This document shows, one piece after another, positions 25,259 through 33,909 of a stretch of DNA of 64,000 bases; the first letter of the stretch is position 1, and each line of letters opens with the position of its first letter. The notes under the pieces were generated by a model. That model did no database searches. It was given only the letters and a program-made list of their open reading frames with translations, and had not been told where the DNA came from. A program made the translations under genes and the position numbers. Source of the DNA: Actinomycetes bacterium (GTDB lineage Bacteria > Actinomycetota > Coriobacteriia > Coriobacteriales > Eggerthellaceae); the NCBI GenBank assembly GCA_023460315.1, contig JAEWQO010000070.1, forward strand, positions 33,153 to 97,152, in the 5' to 3' direction.

Positions 25259-26989
25259 GTGAAGAATACTGCTGAGAAAAAACGTGTGGGCGAAAGCCAT
25301 GTCGAGGCGGTGCGCGAACGCTTCCCCGGTGTGCTGAAAGACGTTGCGTGGCAGGCTGAAAGCCAGGTCACGGTCACCGTTGCCACCGACTCGCTGCCCG
25401 ATGTGGTGGAGTTTCTCTATTTTGGTCGCGGCGGTTGGCTCCCGATGATGGTGGGCAATGACGAGCGGCCGCTCAATGGGCGCTATGCGCTGTACTATGT
25501 CCTGTCGATGGAAGAAGAGGATCCGTGCTTCTGTATCGTGCGCGCCGAAGTCGATCCGACGACGTGCGAGTTCCCTTCGGTCACGCCACGCGTGCCCGCC
25601 TGCGTGTGGAGCGAACGTGAAGTGCGCGACATGTTCGGTCTCCATCCCGTGGGACTTCCGGACGAGCGTCGCCTCGTGCTTCCCGACGATTGGCCCGATG
25701 GTCTCTATCCGCTGAGGAAAGATTCAATGGACTATCGTAAGCGGCCGACACCGGTTTCGGACGTGGAGAATTACTCGTTTTTGTCCGACACCGGCGACCA
25801 TGAGACCACCGAGATGCCGATGGGTCCGCTCCACATCACCTCTGACGAGCCGGGGCATTTCCGCCTGTTCGTCGAGGGCGAGGACATCATTGACGCCGAC
25901 TATCGCCTGTTCTATGTGCACCGGGGGATGGAGAAGGTGGCCGAGTCGCGTTTGAACTACGATGCGGTCACGTTTCTGGCCGATCGTATCTGCGGGATTT
26001 GCGGGTGCGCCCACTCGGTCGCCTATGCGGAGGCTGTCGAGAACGCCCAGGGCATCGTCGTGCCTGAGCGCGCCCAGTTCATTCGAGCCATCGTGCTCGA
26101 AGTCGAGCGCCTGCACTCGCATTTGCTCAACCTGGGCCTCGTGTGCCACTACTGCGGCTTCGACACGGGTTTCAACCACTTCTTCCGCGTCCGTGAGAAG
26201 TCGATGGATCTGGCCGAACTTCTAACAGGACATCGCAAGACCTACGGATTGAACCTCATCGGCGGTGTCCGGCGCGACATCCTCTCGGAGCAGCGCCTGT
26301 CGACCATAAAGCTGGTTGACGAACTGCGCGATGAGGTGAAGGCGCTTGTGGAGGAGCTTATGTCCACTCCCAATTTTCTTGCCCGCACGGAAGGTGTCGG
26401 CATCCTTGATCGAAGGGTTGCGCGCGCGTTCAGTCCCGTGGGACCCTGCGTGCGCGGCAGCGGGTTTGCGCGTGACGCCCGTTTCGATCACCCTTTTTCC
26501 GGGTACAAGAGCCTTCAGGGAGCATTCAAGGCGCGTGTCCACGACGGGTGCGATGTGAAGAGTCGCACGCTCGTTCGGATCGAGGAGTTCTTGGACAGCC
26601 TCGACATGATCGAGAACCTGCTGGAAAACGCGCCGGCTGGCCCGATCCTGACCGAGGACTGGGTCTACACGCCTCACCGGTTCGGCTTGGCGGTGACGGA
26701 GGCGCCTCGCGGCGAGGACGTGCATTGGGCCATGGTGGGCGATAACCAGAAATGCTATCGCTGGAGGGCGAAGGCGGCGACGTACAGCAACTGGCCCGTG
26801 CTGCGCTACATGTTCCGCGGCAACACCATCTCGGACGCCGCTCTTATCGTGGGCAGCATCGATCCCTGCTATTCATGCACCGATCGTGTGACGGTGGTCG
26901 ATGTTCACAAGAAGACGAGCACGGTGTTGACGAAGACGCAGCTGGAATCGTACTGCCGTCGTCGCACCCATTCTCCTTTGAAGGATTAG
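25259..26989 (+). CDS. hyfG: Hydrogenase-4 large catalytic subunit (NuoCD-type fusion)
   Basis: The product is 576 residues: an N-terminal 30-kDa NuoC-like domain (about 1-165) fused to the NuoD/[NiFe] large subunit. The nickel site ligands are present: RICGICGCAH (Cys245, Cys248) and DPCYSC (Cys537, Cys540). This proves an active [NiFe] hydrogenase rather than a complex I subunit. It evolves H2 from protons. About 36 residues follow Cys540, a tail that is normally removed by the maturation protease encoded at 28784. The GTG start at 25259 follows the hyfF stop by 6 bases. Confidence 0.96.
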   Translation: MKNTAEKKRVGESHVEAVRERFPGVLKDVAWQAESQVTVTVATDSLPDVVEFLYFGRGGWLPMMVGNDERPLNGRYALYYVLSMEEEDPCFCIVRAEVDPTTCEFPSVTPRVPACVWSEREVRDMFGLHPVGLPDERRLVLPDDWPDGLYPLRKDSMDYRKRPTPVSDVENYSFLSDTGDHETTEMPMGPLHITSDEPGHFRLFVEGEDIIDADYRLFYVHRGMEKVAESRLNYDAVTFLADRICGICGCAHSVAYAEAVENAQGIVVPERAQFIRAIVLEVERLHSHLLNLGLVCHYCGFDTGFNHFFRVREKSMDLAELLTGHRKTYGLNLIGGVRRDILSEQRLSTIKLVDELRDEVKALVEELMSTPNFLARTEGVGILDRRVARAFSPVGPCVRGSGFARDARFDHPFSGYKSLQGAFKARVHDGCDVKSRTLVRIEEFLDSLDMIENLLENAPAGPILTEDWVYTPHRFGLAVTEAPRGEDVHWAMVGDNQKCYRWRAKAATYSNWPVLRYMFRGNTISDAALIVGSIDPCYSCTDRVTVVDVHKKTSTVLTKTQLESYCRRRTHSPLKD

Positions 26990-26998
26990 GGAGCTGCT

Positions 26999-27535
26999 AT
27001 GCTGAAGACGTTGCAAAACATCATCAAAACCGGAGATGCGACGGTGAAATATCCCTTCGCCCCGTTGAAGACGGCACCGAACATGCGCGGCAAGCCGGAG
27101 CATGACCTCGAGCGATGCATAGCCTGCGCGGCGTGCGCCGTCGCGTGTCCTCCCAATGCCATCCAGATGTCAACCGATCTGCGCAAAGGGACGATCACGT
27201 GGTCCATCGACTATGGCCGCTGCATCTTTTGCGGACGCTGCGAGGAGGTGTGCCCTCTTGAGGCCATCAAGCTGGGATCGGAGTTTGAGTTGGCGGTGAT
27301 GAGCAAGGCTGACCTCAGCGAGACCTGCACCTATCGATTGCAGGCATGCTCGGAATGCGGATTGTTCTTCGCACCGAGCAAGGAAGTGGACTACGCGGCA
27401 CGGCTCTTGGCGAAAGCCGAGTCCGGTCCTGGCGTGCCCGAGGCGTTGGAACTCATGAGCGTGTGTCCCCGTTGCAAACGCCGTGCCGACGGACTGGCTG
27501 CCAAACGGAGCGCCGACGCACAGGGAGGACGATGA
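26999..27535 (+). CDS. hyfH: Hydrogenase-4 component H, 2x[4Fe-4S] ferredoxin subunit (NuoI-like)
   Basis: The product is 178 residues with two full cluster motifs, CIACAACAVACP and CIFCGRCEEVCP, as in NuoI/HyfH. A further CPRCKR pair and CSECG near the C-terminus could form an extra metal site. It carries electrons from the HyfA arm to the hydrogenase module. The stop overlaps the hyfI start by 4 bases. Confidence 0.91.
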   Translation: MLKTLQNIIKTGDATVKYPFAPLKTAPNMRGKPEHDLERCIACAACAVACPPNAIQMSTDLRKGTITWSIDYGRCIFCGRCEEVCPLEAIKLGSEFELAVMSKADLSETCTYRLQACSECGLFFAPSKEVDYAARLLAKAESGPGVPEALELMSVCPRCKRRADGLAAKRSADAQGGR

Positions 27536-28329
27536 GGATGGCTGGAACATTCATGGTTCCCGAGAGCCTGCAACACCGGCTCGAGAAGAAGGAGCTTGAT
27601 GACAAGATCGTGGCCGCGAAGGCAGCGCTGCTGAACGACATAAAGCGATCGGTGTATATCTATCGCGTGGATTGTGGCGGATGCAACGCATGCGAGATAG
27701 AGATATTTGCCACCATCACGCCGGTGTTCGATGCCGAGCGCTTCGGCATCAAGAACATGGCGAGCCCGCGCCATGCGGACATCCTCGTGTACACGGGAGC
27801 CGTCACACGCGCCATGCGCATGCCGGCGATTCGCGCGTACGAGGCGGCGCCGGATCCGAAGCTCGTGGTGAGCTACGGAGCCTGCGGATGCACGGGTGGC
27901 ATATTCCACGACAATTACTGCGTGTGGGGCGGCACCGACAAGCTGTTTCCGGTTGACGTGTACATCCCCGGCTGTCCTCCGTCGCCGGCGCAGACCATCT
28001 ACGGTTTTGCCATCGCCCTGGGCATTCTTGGCCAGAAGCTCCATGCGAAAGACCTGGTCGAGGGTGAGGGTGAACAGGCGCCGTTGCTGCATGGCGGCAT
28101 TCCCTATCGGTTGAGGGTGCAGCTGGAACGTGAGGCGCGGCGCATGGCCGGCTACCGCTATGGGCGAGACCTGGTTGACGCGTTCATGGAATCCCTCGAG
28201 CCTGCTGACGGCGATGTGTTCTCGTCGCTTGCATCGCTGATCGCGCATGAGGACGATCCGCGAAAGGCCGAGATCTACGCGGGTCTTCAAGAGCTCGTGC
28301 GCTCCAAGGTGACGGGGGCCGACTCATGA
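27532..28329 (+). CDS. hyfI: Hydrogenase-4 small subunit (NuoB-like)
   Basis: The product is 265 residues. The N2-type cluster ligands are CGGCNACE, the GACGCTGG cysteine and the CPPSP cysteine, as in NuoB and HycG. It binds the [4Fe-4S] cluster next to the nickel site. AGGGAGG ahead of the ATG at 27532 decides the start; an ATG two codons later is the alternative. The C-terminal extension after residue 190 is longer than in E. coli HyfI (252) and is rich in charged residues. Confidence 0.93.
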   Translation: MRMAGTFMVPESLQHRLEKKELDDKIVAAKAALLNDIKRSVYIYRVDCGGCNACEIEIFATITPVFDAERFGIKNMASPRHADILVYTGAVTRAMRMPAIRAYEAAPDPKLVVSYGACGCTGGIFHDNYCVWGGTDKLFPVDVYIPGCPPSPAQTIYGFAIALGILGQKLHAKDLVEGEGEQAPLLHGGIPYRLRVQLEREARRMAGYRYGRDLVDAFMESLEPADGDVFSSLASLIAHEDDPRKAEIYAGLQELVRSKVTGADS

Positions 28330-28787
28330 GCGGCGGTGTCTCTTCTTCGGCGGCGGTCTCGTTCTATCGGCTGACGAAGAAGTTCGTCGACAGCGAGGCA
28401 TCGGTGCCTGACGATGCGCGCGACGTGTTGTATTACACGTTGGCCGTCGGGCATCACACGGGCGTGATCGACTGCTTCGAGGAAGCTCTGACAATGCCGC
28501 TCGAGTCATATGAGCGGCTGATCGCACAGCTCGATGACGAAGGGGCGCGTCGCAAGCTGGAAGGCGTGATGCGGTTCGGCGAGATAGAGATCGACAAGTC
28601 GCATGTTCCGGTGCTGCTCGCTGCCACCCGTGCGACGCTTTCGGGCCTCGACGTGTTCAATGAGTTGGGAAAGACGAAGCTGCCGCTTGATGCTGCCGAC
28701 GTCAAGCGACTCGTGGCGATGGTGGACCTGCTGCTCAAGGTGCGTGACGAGCCTTCGGTCTACCTCATGGTCAGGAGGACGGCATGA
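28326..28787 (+). CDS. hyfJ: HycH/HyfJ-family formate hydrogenlyase maturation protein
   Basis: The product is 153 residues and belongs to the HycH/HyfJ family, small soluble proteins needed to mature formate hydrogenlyase but absent from the final complex. The gene is in the HyfJ position, between the small subunit and the protease. It contains CFEEALTMPLESYERLI and GEIEIDKSHVPVLL. Sequence identity to E. coli proteins would be low, so the call leans on position and length. It overlaps hyfI and hycI by 4 bases each. Confidence 0.78.
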   Translation: MSGGVSSSAAVSFYRLTKKFVDSEASVPDDARDVLYYTLAVGHHTGVIDCFEEALTMPLESYERLIAQLDDEGARRKLEGVMRFGEIEIDKSHVPVLLAATRATLSGLDVFNELGKTKLPLDAADVKRLVAMVDLLLKVRDEPSVYLMVRRTA

Positions 28788-29242
28788 GTAACATGATTTT
28801 CACGGCGGGGAGCGTGTTGCGCGGCGACGACGCCGCCGGCCCCATGCTTGCGAAGATGCTGGAGGACAGTCCTATCGAGGGGTGGGACGTCATCGACGGT
28901 GGGCAGACGCCCGAAGACGACCTCGCGGTCATTCGCCGTCGCGAGCCTGATCGGATACTGTTCGTCGATGCCGCCCAAATGGGGCTTGAGACGGGTGCGG
29001 TCAGGCGTTTGATGGCCAAGGATGTGGCGACGCAGTTTCTCATCACCACGCATTCCTTGCCGATCACCTTTCTTTTGAACGAGCTTGATCGGATATGCGA
29101 TTTCGTGACGTTCCTGGGCATCCAGCCGGGAACCTTGGAGTTCTTCGATCCCTTGTCGCCGGACGTGAGAAACGCGCTCGACGATGTCGTGGCCTGTCTG
29201 CGTGCGGGTGGTGATTTCACGCGGTATGCCACGATGGGCTGA
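28784..29242 (+). CDS. hycI: Hydrogenase maturation protease
   Basis: The product is 152 residues, an HycI/HybD-type endopeptidase. The nickel-binding acidic residues are in LRGDDAAGP and FVDAAQ, and the histidine in TTHSLP, in the order seen in HycI. It cleaves the C-terminal tail of the HyfG precursor after nickel insertion. The other Hyp accessory proteins (HypA-F) are not in the window and must be encoded elsewhere. Confidence 0.88.
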   Translation: MSNMIFTAGSVLRGDDAAGPMLAKMLEDSPIEGWDVIDGGQTPEDDLAVIRRREPDRILFVDAAQMGLETGAVRRLMAKDVATQFLITTHSLPITFLLNELDRICDFVTFLGIQPGTLEFFDPLSPDVRNALDDVVACLRAGGDFTRYATMG

Positions 29243-29398
29243 TGTGATAGGGTATTTCGCTCGCGAGTCCGGTTGCCGCAAGGACCTGCCGGGTAAGACG
29301 GAGGCGCGGGATGCTGGCGCGTGAGCGAGGCCGCCTCACGGCGCGCCGTTTGGGGTGAGAAAGATTACGATTTAGGTGAAGGGAAAGAGGAAGTAACC

Positions 29399-30244
29399 AT
29401 GGGTATGACGGAACAGGAAATCAAGGCGCTCAGGCCCGATGCGCTGTCGCCGGCTGAAACGGAGGAGAAAGCTGAGGCCCTCGGCAAGACGAAAGCGGCA
29501 ATGCCGCCTGCGAAGTGCTTTGTCTCGGCCATGCTCGCCGGTGCGTTCATCGCGTTTGGCGGACTGTACTTCTGCGTGTTCTTGGGAGATCCGACGATGC
29601 CCTTTGCCGTGCAGCGTGTGGTGGGCGGCATCACCTTTTGTCTCGGTCTGGTTCTCGTGCTGTGCTGCGGCGCGGAGCTGTTTACCGGTAATGTGCTTTT
29701 GATCTGCGCAAAGGCATCAGGTGGAATCTGTTGGAAAGAGACGTTCAAAAACTGGGTGCTCGTGTGGGTCGGCAACTTCTGCGGCGCTCTCGTGGTGGTT
29801 GCTCTCGTTTACTTTGCCCATATTGCTGCCATGAACGGGGGCGGAGTCGGCGAGGCCATGGTGAGCACGGCGGTAGGCAAGGTGTCTGCCGACTGGGTGG
29901 TACTGTTCTTCAAGGGCATCCTGTGCAATATATTCGTGTGCCTGGCCGTGTGGATCGGCTACTCGGCGCGCACGGTGGTCGACAAGGTCATCGGCATCCT
30001 GCTTCCCATCTCAGCGTTCGTTGCATGTGGGTTTGAGCACTGCGTCGCCAACATGTTCTTTCTTCCCATGGGCCTTCTGCTCAATTCGCTCGGGATCGGC
30101 TCGGCGGGTGCGGTGACGCTTGGAGGCGTGTTCTACAATCTTTCGGCGGCAACGCTGGGCAACATCATCGGCGGTTTGCTCGTCGGCCTGGCGTATTGGT
30201 TCATCTATCACAAGACCCATGAGGCGAAGCGGGCAGTCAGGTAA
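29399..30244 (+). CDS. focA: Formate/nitrite transporter family channel
   Basis: The product is 281 residues, a FocA/NirC-family pentameric channel subunit with six membrane helices. It carries the family signatures GGITFCLGLVLVLCCGAELFTGN and the GFEHCVANMFFLPMG segment that holds the pore histidine (His in EHCVAN). Placed at the end of the hyf operon, in the position of focB in E. coli, it would move formate in and out. The long N-terminal region (about 40 residues) is cytoplasmic. The ATG at 29399 with AAAGAGGAA upstream was chosen over an in-frame start at 29321. Confidence 0.9.
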   Translation: MGMTEQEIKALRPDALSPAETEEKAEALGKTKAAMPPAKCFVSAMLAGAFIAFGGLYFCVFLGDPTMPFAVQRVVGGITFCLGLVLVLCCGAELFTGNVLLICAKASGGICWKETFKNWVLVWVGNFCGALVVVALVYFAHIAAMNGGGVGEAMVSTAVGKVSADWVVLFFKGILCNIFVCLAVWIGYSARTVVDKVIGILLPISAFVACGFEHCVANMFFLPMGLLLNSLGIGSAGAVTLGGVFYNLSAATLGNIIGGLLVGLAYWFIYHKTHEAKRAVR

Positions 30245-30263
30245 GGGCATGCCACTTCTCGCA

Positions 30264-30287
30264 GGAGGGATCGGCCTTGATCCCTCC
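30264..30287 (+). terminator. Hairpin after focA
   Basis: GGAGGGATC (30264-30272) pairs with GATCCCTCC (30279-30287) around a 6-nt loop, 20 bases after focA. There is no T-run, so it could be a Rho-dependent end or an RNA-stabilising stem. The rest of the gap to 30455 shows only a TACAAT (30349-30354) without a clear -35. Confidence 0.5.
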
Positions 30288-30454
30288 GCTCGCCGGCCTG
30301 CCGGTGGTGAAGCGGCATCCTTTCGCATCGCCTCTTCGACGTTGTGGGTACAATGTGCCAAGGACATGATCGCCGGACGGGCTGCTGAGGCGCGTCCGGC
30401 TTGACGGTCGGCCCTTGCGACCGTGGCGCGTGAGATGGAAGGTTTGGACTGGAT

Positions 30455-31627
30455 ATGGAAGGCGAAGCGTACCTTGACAACGCGGCGACGACGAAACCCG
30501 ATCCTCGGGTGGTCGAGACCGTGTGTGCGGTGATGGAGGATGGCTTCGGCAACGCATCGGCCGAGCATGCGCGCGGTCGGCGGGCTCGGACGCTGCTGGA
30601 GGAGAGCCGCCAGACGATTGCGGATGCTTTGGGTGTTCAGGCTGCGGAAGTGTATTTCACGTCGGGCGGAACCGAGTCGAACAACCTTGCCATCACCGGT
30701 TCGTGCCGCGCTTGCCGCGGCGAGCGGACCGAGATCGTGACATCGTCTCTTGAACATGCGTCGGTGACGAAGGCCGTGCGGGGCCTCAAGCGCGAAGGAT
30801 GGCCGGTCCATTACGTGTCGGCCCGCGGTGGCCGGTACGATTCGGATGGGTTGAGCGCCTGTTTGAACGAACGGACTGCCCTTGTCACGACCATGCTTGT
30901 GCAGAATGAGATCGGCTATATTCTTCCCGTCGAGGAGATTGTCGCCGCCCGCGACCGTCTGGCGCCGCGGGCCCTTGTGCACACCGATGCCGTGCAGGCA
31001 TTGGGAAAGATACGGCTCAAGCCCCGTGAGCTTGGCGTTGATCTTGCCAGCATGAGCGGGCATAAGATCGGGGGGCCGCAGGGCATCGGAGCCCTGTATG
31101 TGAAGGCGGGCACGGCCATGTTCACGACGGCGTTCGGCGGGGGGCAGGAGCGCGGGCTTCGGTCGGGCACCGAGGCCCTGCCGCTCATCGCGGGTTTTGC
31201 GAAGGCGATCGACATCTCCTTCGGGCAACGGGAAGAGGCTTTCAGGCGGGTGAGCGCTCTGAAGCGCATGTTGCTCGACGGGGTGCTCGCGCTCAAGCCC
31301 GACACGCGCGTGAACTCGCGGGACGACGGGTCTCCCTATATCGTGAGCGTGTCGATACCCAACATGGACAATACGGCGATGGTGTCTTTTTTGAGCGAGC
31401 GAGGCGTGTACGTCTCCAAGGCCTCGGCGTGCGAGACGTTGCATCCCGACGTCCCGCCCGAGGACTGGCGCACGAAACATCCGCTTTCCCTTCGTCTTGC
31501 GGGGGTGCCCGCCGCGTTGGTCGATTCCACCTTGCGCGTGTCTTTTTCTCCTTGGAGCACGGAATCCGACGTCGCCGTGTTCCTGGAGCAATTCAAGGCC
31601 TACTTCGATCAGGCGTGCTGCCATTGA
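30455..31627 (+). CDS. NifS/IscS-family cysteine desulfurase
   Basis: The product is 390 residues, fold-type I PLP enzyme. The PLP lysine is K204 in SMSGHKIGGPQG. The mobile active cysteine is likely C326 in SKASACETLHP. The C-terminus ends ...QACCH with a CC pair. It would release sulfur (or selenium) from cysteine or selenocysteine. It does not lie next to an iscU-type scaffold, so it may be a specialised enzyme, for example for molybdenum-cofactor sulfuration of FDH or for selenium delivery. The partner cannot be told from sequence. Confidence 0.87.
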   Translation: MEGEAYLDNAATTKPDPRVVETVCAVMEDGFGNASAEHARGRRARTLLEESRQTIADALGVQAAEVYFTSGGTESNNLAITGSCRACRGERTEIVTSSLEHASVTKAVRGLKREGWPVHYVSARGGRYDSDGLSACLNERTALVTTMLVQNEIGYILPVEEIVAARDRLAPRALVHTDAVQALGKIRLKPRELGVDLASMSGHKIGGPQGIGALYVKAGTAMFTTAFGGGQERGLRSGTEALPLIAGFAKAIDISFGQREEAFRRVSALKRMLLDGVLALKPDTRVNSRDDGSPYIVSVSIPNMDNTAMVSFLSERGVYVSKASACETLHPDVPPEDWRTKHPLSLRLAGVPAALVDSTLRVSFSPWSTESDVAVFLEQFKAYFDQACCH

Positions 31628-31646
31628 TCGGGATTTGAGAGATGCC

Positions 31647-32228
31647 ATGAAAGAGAAGGCGGTCGTTCGCATGGATGCTCACGGGGCGCTTGAGAGGCTG
31701 AAGGCGGGCAATCACTCGTATCGCGAAGCGTCGCTCAATGAAGGCGACATCTCGCGGGCCGCGCGGGCCGCCACCTCCCAGGAAGGTCAGCATCCCTATG
31801 CCATCGTGATAGCCTGCTCTGACTCGCGGGTGGTTCCCGAGCATATTTTCATGGCGGGAATCGGAGAGCTCTTCACCATCCGAGTTGCGGGAAACGTCGT
31901 TGGGCCTCTGGAAGCAGCGAGTGTGGCCTACGCGGCCACGCATGTGCAGGTTCCCCTTGTGCTCGTGCTGGGACACACGCGGTGTGGGGCGGTGGAAGCG
32001 GCTCTCTCGGGAGGCGCACAAGGGTGCATGGTGCCGCTCACCGATGCTATCATCAAAGCCATAGGCGACGAGCACGACGATCATGCCGCCTCGCGGCTCA
32101 ACGTGCTTTCGCAGATCCGGCGCCTGCTCGCCGTTGATGAGATCGCCGAGCTTGTCGACGGTGGATCTCTCGCGGTGGCGGGCGCCCTCTATCGCGTCGA
32201 GGATGGCGAAGTCGAATTTTTCCAGTGA
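31647..32228 (+). CDS. Beta-class carbonic anhydrase
   Basis: The product is 193 residues with the beta-carbonic anhydrase zinc site: Cys57 and Asp59 in ACSDSR, His110 and Cys113 in HTRCG. The catalytic dyad Asp59-Arg61 is also present. It interconverts CO2 and bicarbonate. It lies 19 bases after the desulfurase. Because formate dehydrogenases upstream and downstream make CO2, a role in pulling that CO2 to bicarbonate is likely but is inference. ATG 31647 has a GAGAGA site upstream. Confidence 0.93.
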   Translation: MKEKAVVRMDAHGALERLKAGNHSYREASLNEGDISRAARAATSQEGQHPYAIVIACSDSRVVPEHIFMAGIGELFTIRVAGNVVGPLEAASVAYAATHVQVPLVLVLGHTRCGAVEAALSGGAQGCMVPLTDAIIKAIGDEHDDHAASRLNVLSQIRRLLAVDEIAELVDGGSLAVAGALYRVEDGEVEFFQ

Positions 32229-32329
32229 CGGCTCGCTCCGTCTTCCTCCCGGTGCCGTGAGCAAGGCAGGCATTTCGATGCCATTGCCGTTGAACGGGGG
32301 CAGTTCGCCCTCTCAGAAGGGATGCATGC

Positions 32330-33586
32330 ATGAGGATTTTGAAGATCGCGGTGACCGCGATGGCCATTGGGTTGGCTGTCGGGGTTCTGACGCTCGCGCT
32401 GAGCGTTTCCGTCGATGCTGCCTTCGCCGGTTTTCTGCAGGGGAAATGGCTCGTCTTTGTGCTTCCGCTTGCCGGTGTGGCGTCGTTGGCGTGGTATCGG
32501 CGTCTTCACGTTCCTCTCGATGAAAGCACGTCGTCCGTTATCGAGGCATCGCGCCGTTCGGAACCGGTGCCCTTGGCGCTGGCTCCGGCCATCTTCGTCG
32601 GAACCTGCCTGACCGTCGTATGCGGCGGATCGGTCGGCAAGGAAGCCGCCGCTCTGCAGCTGGGAGGCAGCGTGGCCTCGTCGTTGGGAACCCGGTTCGG
32701 ACTGCATCGGGCGGACTACCAGGAGATGATCGTCATGTGCGGCCTCGCCGCCGCTCTGAGTGCCGTCCTGCTCGCGCCCGTCGCCGCCTTTCTCTTCACG
32801 GTCGAGGTCATGCATCGGCGGTTTCGCCATCCTCTTCGGCTTGCGGCCGTGGCGCTTTCGTCGGCCGTCGCCTATCTGGTCATGCGCCTGTTTCTGGGCG
32901 GAGGCTCCCTGCCGGTGTCGTCAGGTTCCGTCGACGGCAACGTCGACCTGATGGTTGTGGCGATTCTGGGCGTGGCCGCCGCCATCGTCGGCGGCGCGTT
33001 TTGCGTGTCGTTGAGGACGGTGCGTCGCCTTCTCTCGCGGGTGCCCCTCTCTCCTCTCATCCGCATCGCAGTCGGTGGGGTGCTCATCGCCTTTCTCGTG
33101 AGCGTCGCCGGGATGGATTCGTATAGCGGCACGGGAGCCGTGCAGATAGGAGTGGCCCTGTCGGGCGGATCCCTCGAGGGCACCGCCTTCTTGGGGAAAT
33201 TCGTTTTGACGGTATTGACTTTGGCCTTTGGTTTCAAAGGCGGGGAGGTGATGCCCGTCCTGTGCATCGGCGCCTGTCTGGGAGTGACGTTTGCCGGGGT
33301 GGTGCACGCCGATTCGGCGGCGTTGGCGGCGTTGGGGATGGTCGCGTTGTTTTCCGCGTGTTCAAACTGTCCCCTTGCGTCGTGTGCGCTTGGCATCGAG
33401 CTGTTCGGCATCGGCATGGGACCCGCCTCTGCCCTTGTCGCCGTGATCGCGTTTGTCTGCTCATATCGCTGCAGCCTGTTTCAATCTGCCTGCATCGACT
33501 GGACGCCCGCTGGCATGGTCCGCCAGATGTATGCCCGCCATCGGCGGAAGAGGGGGCGGGGTGCGCCGCCGGTCCATGGCGCGTGA
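32330..33586 (+). CDS. CLC-family anion channel / antiporter (possibly fluoride type)
   Basis: The product is 418 residues with about 10-12 membrane helices. It belongs to the CLC family: the segment CGGSVGKEAAALQLG is the family's GxxGxE box. The upstream GSGIP box of classical chloride CLCs is not visible; the corresponding place reads DESTSSVIEASRRSEP. That layout resembles the fluoride-specific CLC-F branch, so it could export F- rather than Cl-. I see no fluoride riboswitch in the 101-base gap before it, so this is a suggestion only. Confidence 0.75.
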   Translation: MRILKIAVTAMAIGLAVGVLTLALSVSVDAAFAGFLQGKWLVFVLPLAGVASLAWYRRLHVPLDESTSSVIEASRRSEPVPLALAPAIFVGTCLTVVCGGSVGKEAAALQLGGSVASSLGTRFGLHRADYQEMIVMCGLAAALSAVLLAPVAAFLFTVEVMHRRFRHPLRLAAVALSSAVAYLVMRLFLGGGSLPVSSGSVDGNVDLMVVAILGVAAAIVGGAFCVSLRTVRRLLSRVPLSPLIRIAVGGVLIAFLVSVAGMDSYSGTGAVQIGVALSGGSLEGTAFLGKFVLTVLTLAFGFKGGEVMPVLCIGACLGVTFAGVVHADSAALAALGMVALFSACSNCPLASCALGIELFGIGMGPASALVAVIAFVCSYRCSLFQSACIDWTPAGMVRQMYARHRRKRGRGAPPVHGA

Positions 33587-33675
33587 ATCGCCCGTCCTAT
33601 GCCACCGGCGCGTGCCGTGAGGCTCCTTGCACAAAAGGGGGTGGCTGTTCCGTGGAATGTCGGGGAGAACTGCGC

Positions 33676-33848
33676 TATACTGATTCCATTGGCTTGGCGG
33701 TTTGGATGGATGGCTTCTGCCTGTGCCTCATCCGGCATCGCCTTCATGCGCGGGTTCGACCTGCGGCCATGTCACGCTTCGAGGGAAGCGGGCGAGCGTA
33801 CATCTGCAGTGCGCCGCTCTTTCTGCACCGCCGTTCCGGCGGTTTTTT
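33676..33848 (+). promoter_or_regulatory. Candidate leader RNA with intrinsic terminator upstream of the double-cubane-like gene
   Basis: The gap 33587-33909 holds no convincing gene. It has TATACT at 33676-33681 (a -10 with no strong -35) and a clear terminator at 33827-33848: ACCGCC/GGCGGT stem, 5-nt loop and six T. The start codon of the next gene follows 61 bases later with GGGG upstream. A transcript ending at the terminator would be about 160 nt. This is either the end of a small RNA or a leader controlled by attenuation. The same terminator would also serve the CLC gene. The fold is not one I recognise. Confidence 0.45.
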
Positions 33849-33909
33849 GCATTCTGCCTGAAACGGTCTTTACCTGACGAGAAAATCATGATTATGCAAA
33901 GGGGATGCT

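Noticed and set aside
30011..31672. 553-codon minus-strand ORF opposite focA and the desulfurase
   Set aside because: It spans two plus-strand genes and the gap between; no start signal or family match.
32229..32329. Fluoride riboswitch upstream of the CLC gene
   Set aside because: The gap is short and the conserved riboswitch core was not found.
33745..33770. T-arm-like GCGGGTTCGACCTGC suggesting a tRNA
   Set aside because: No matching acceptor, D or anticodon arms within the required distance.
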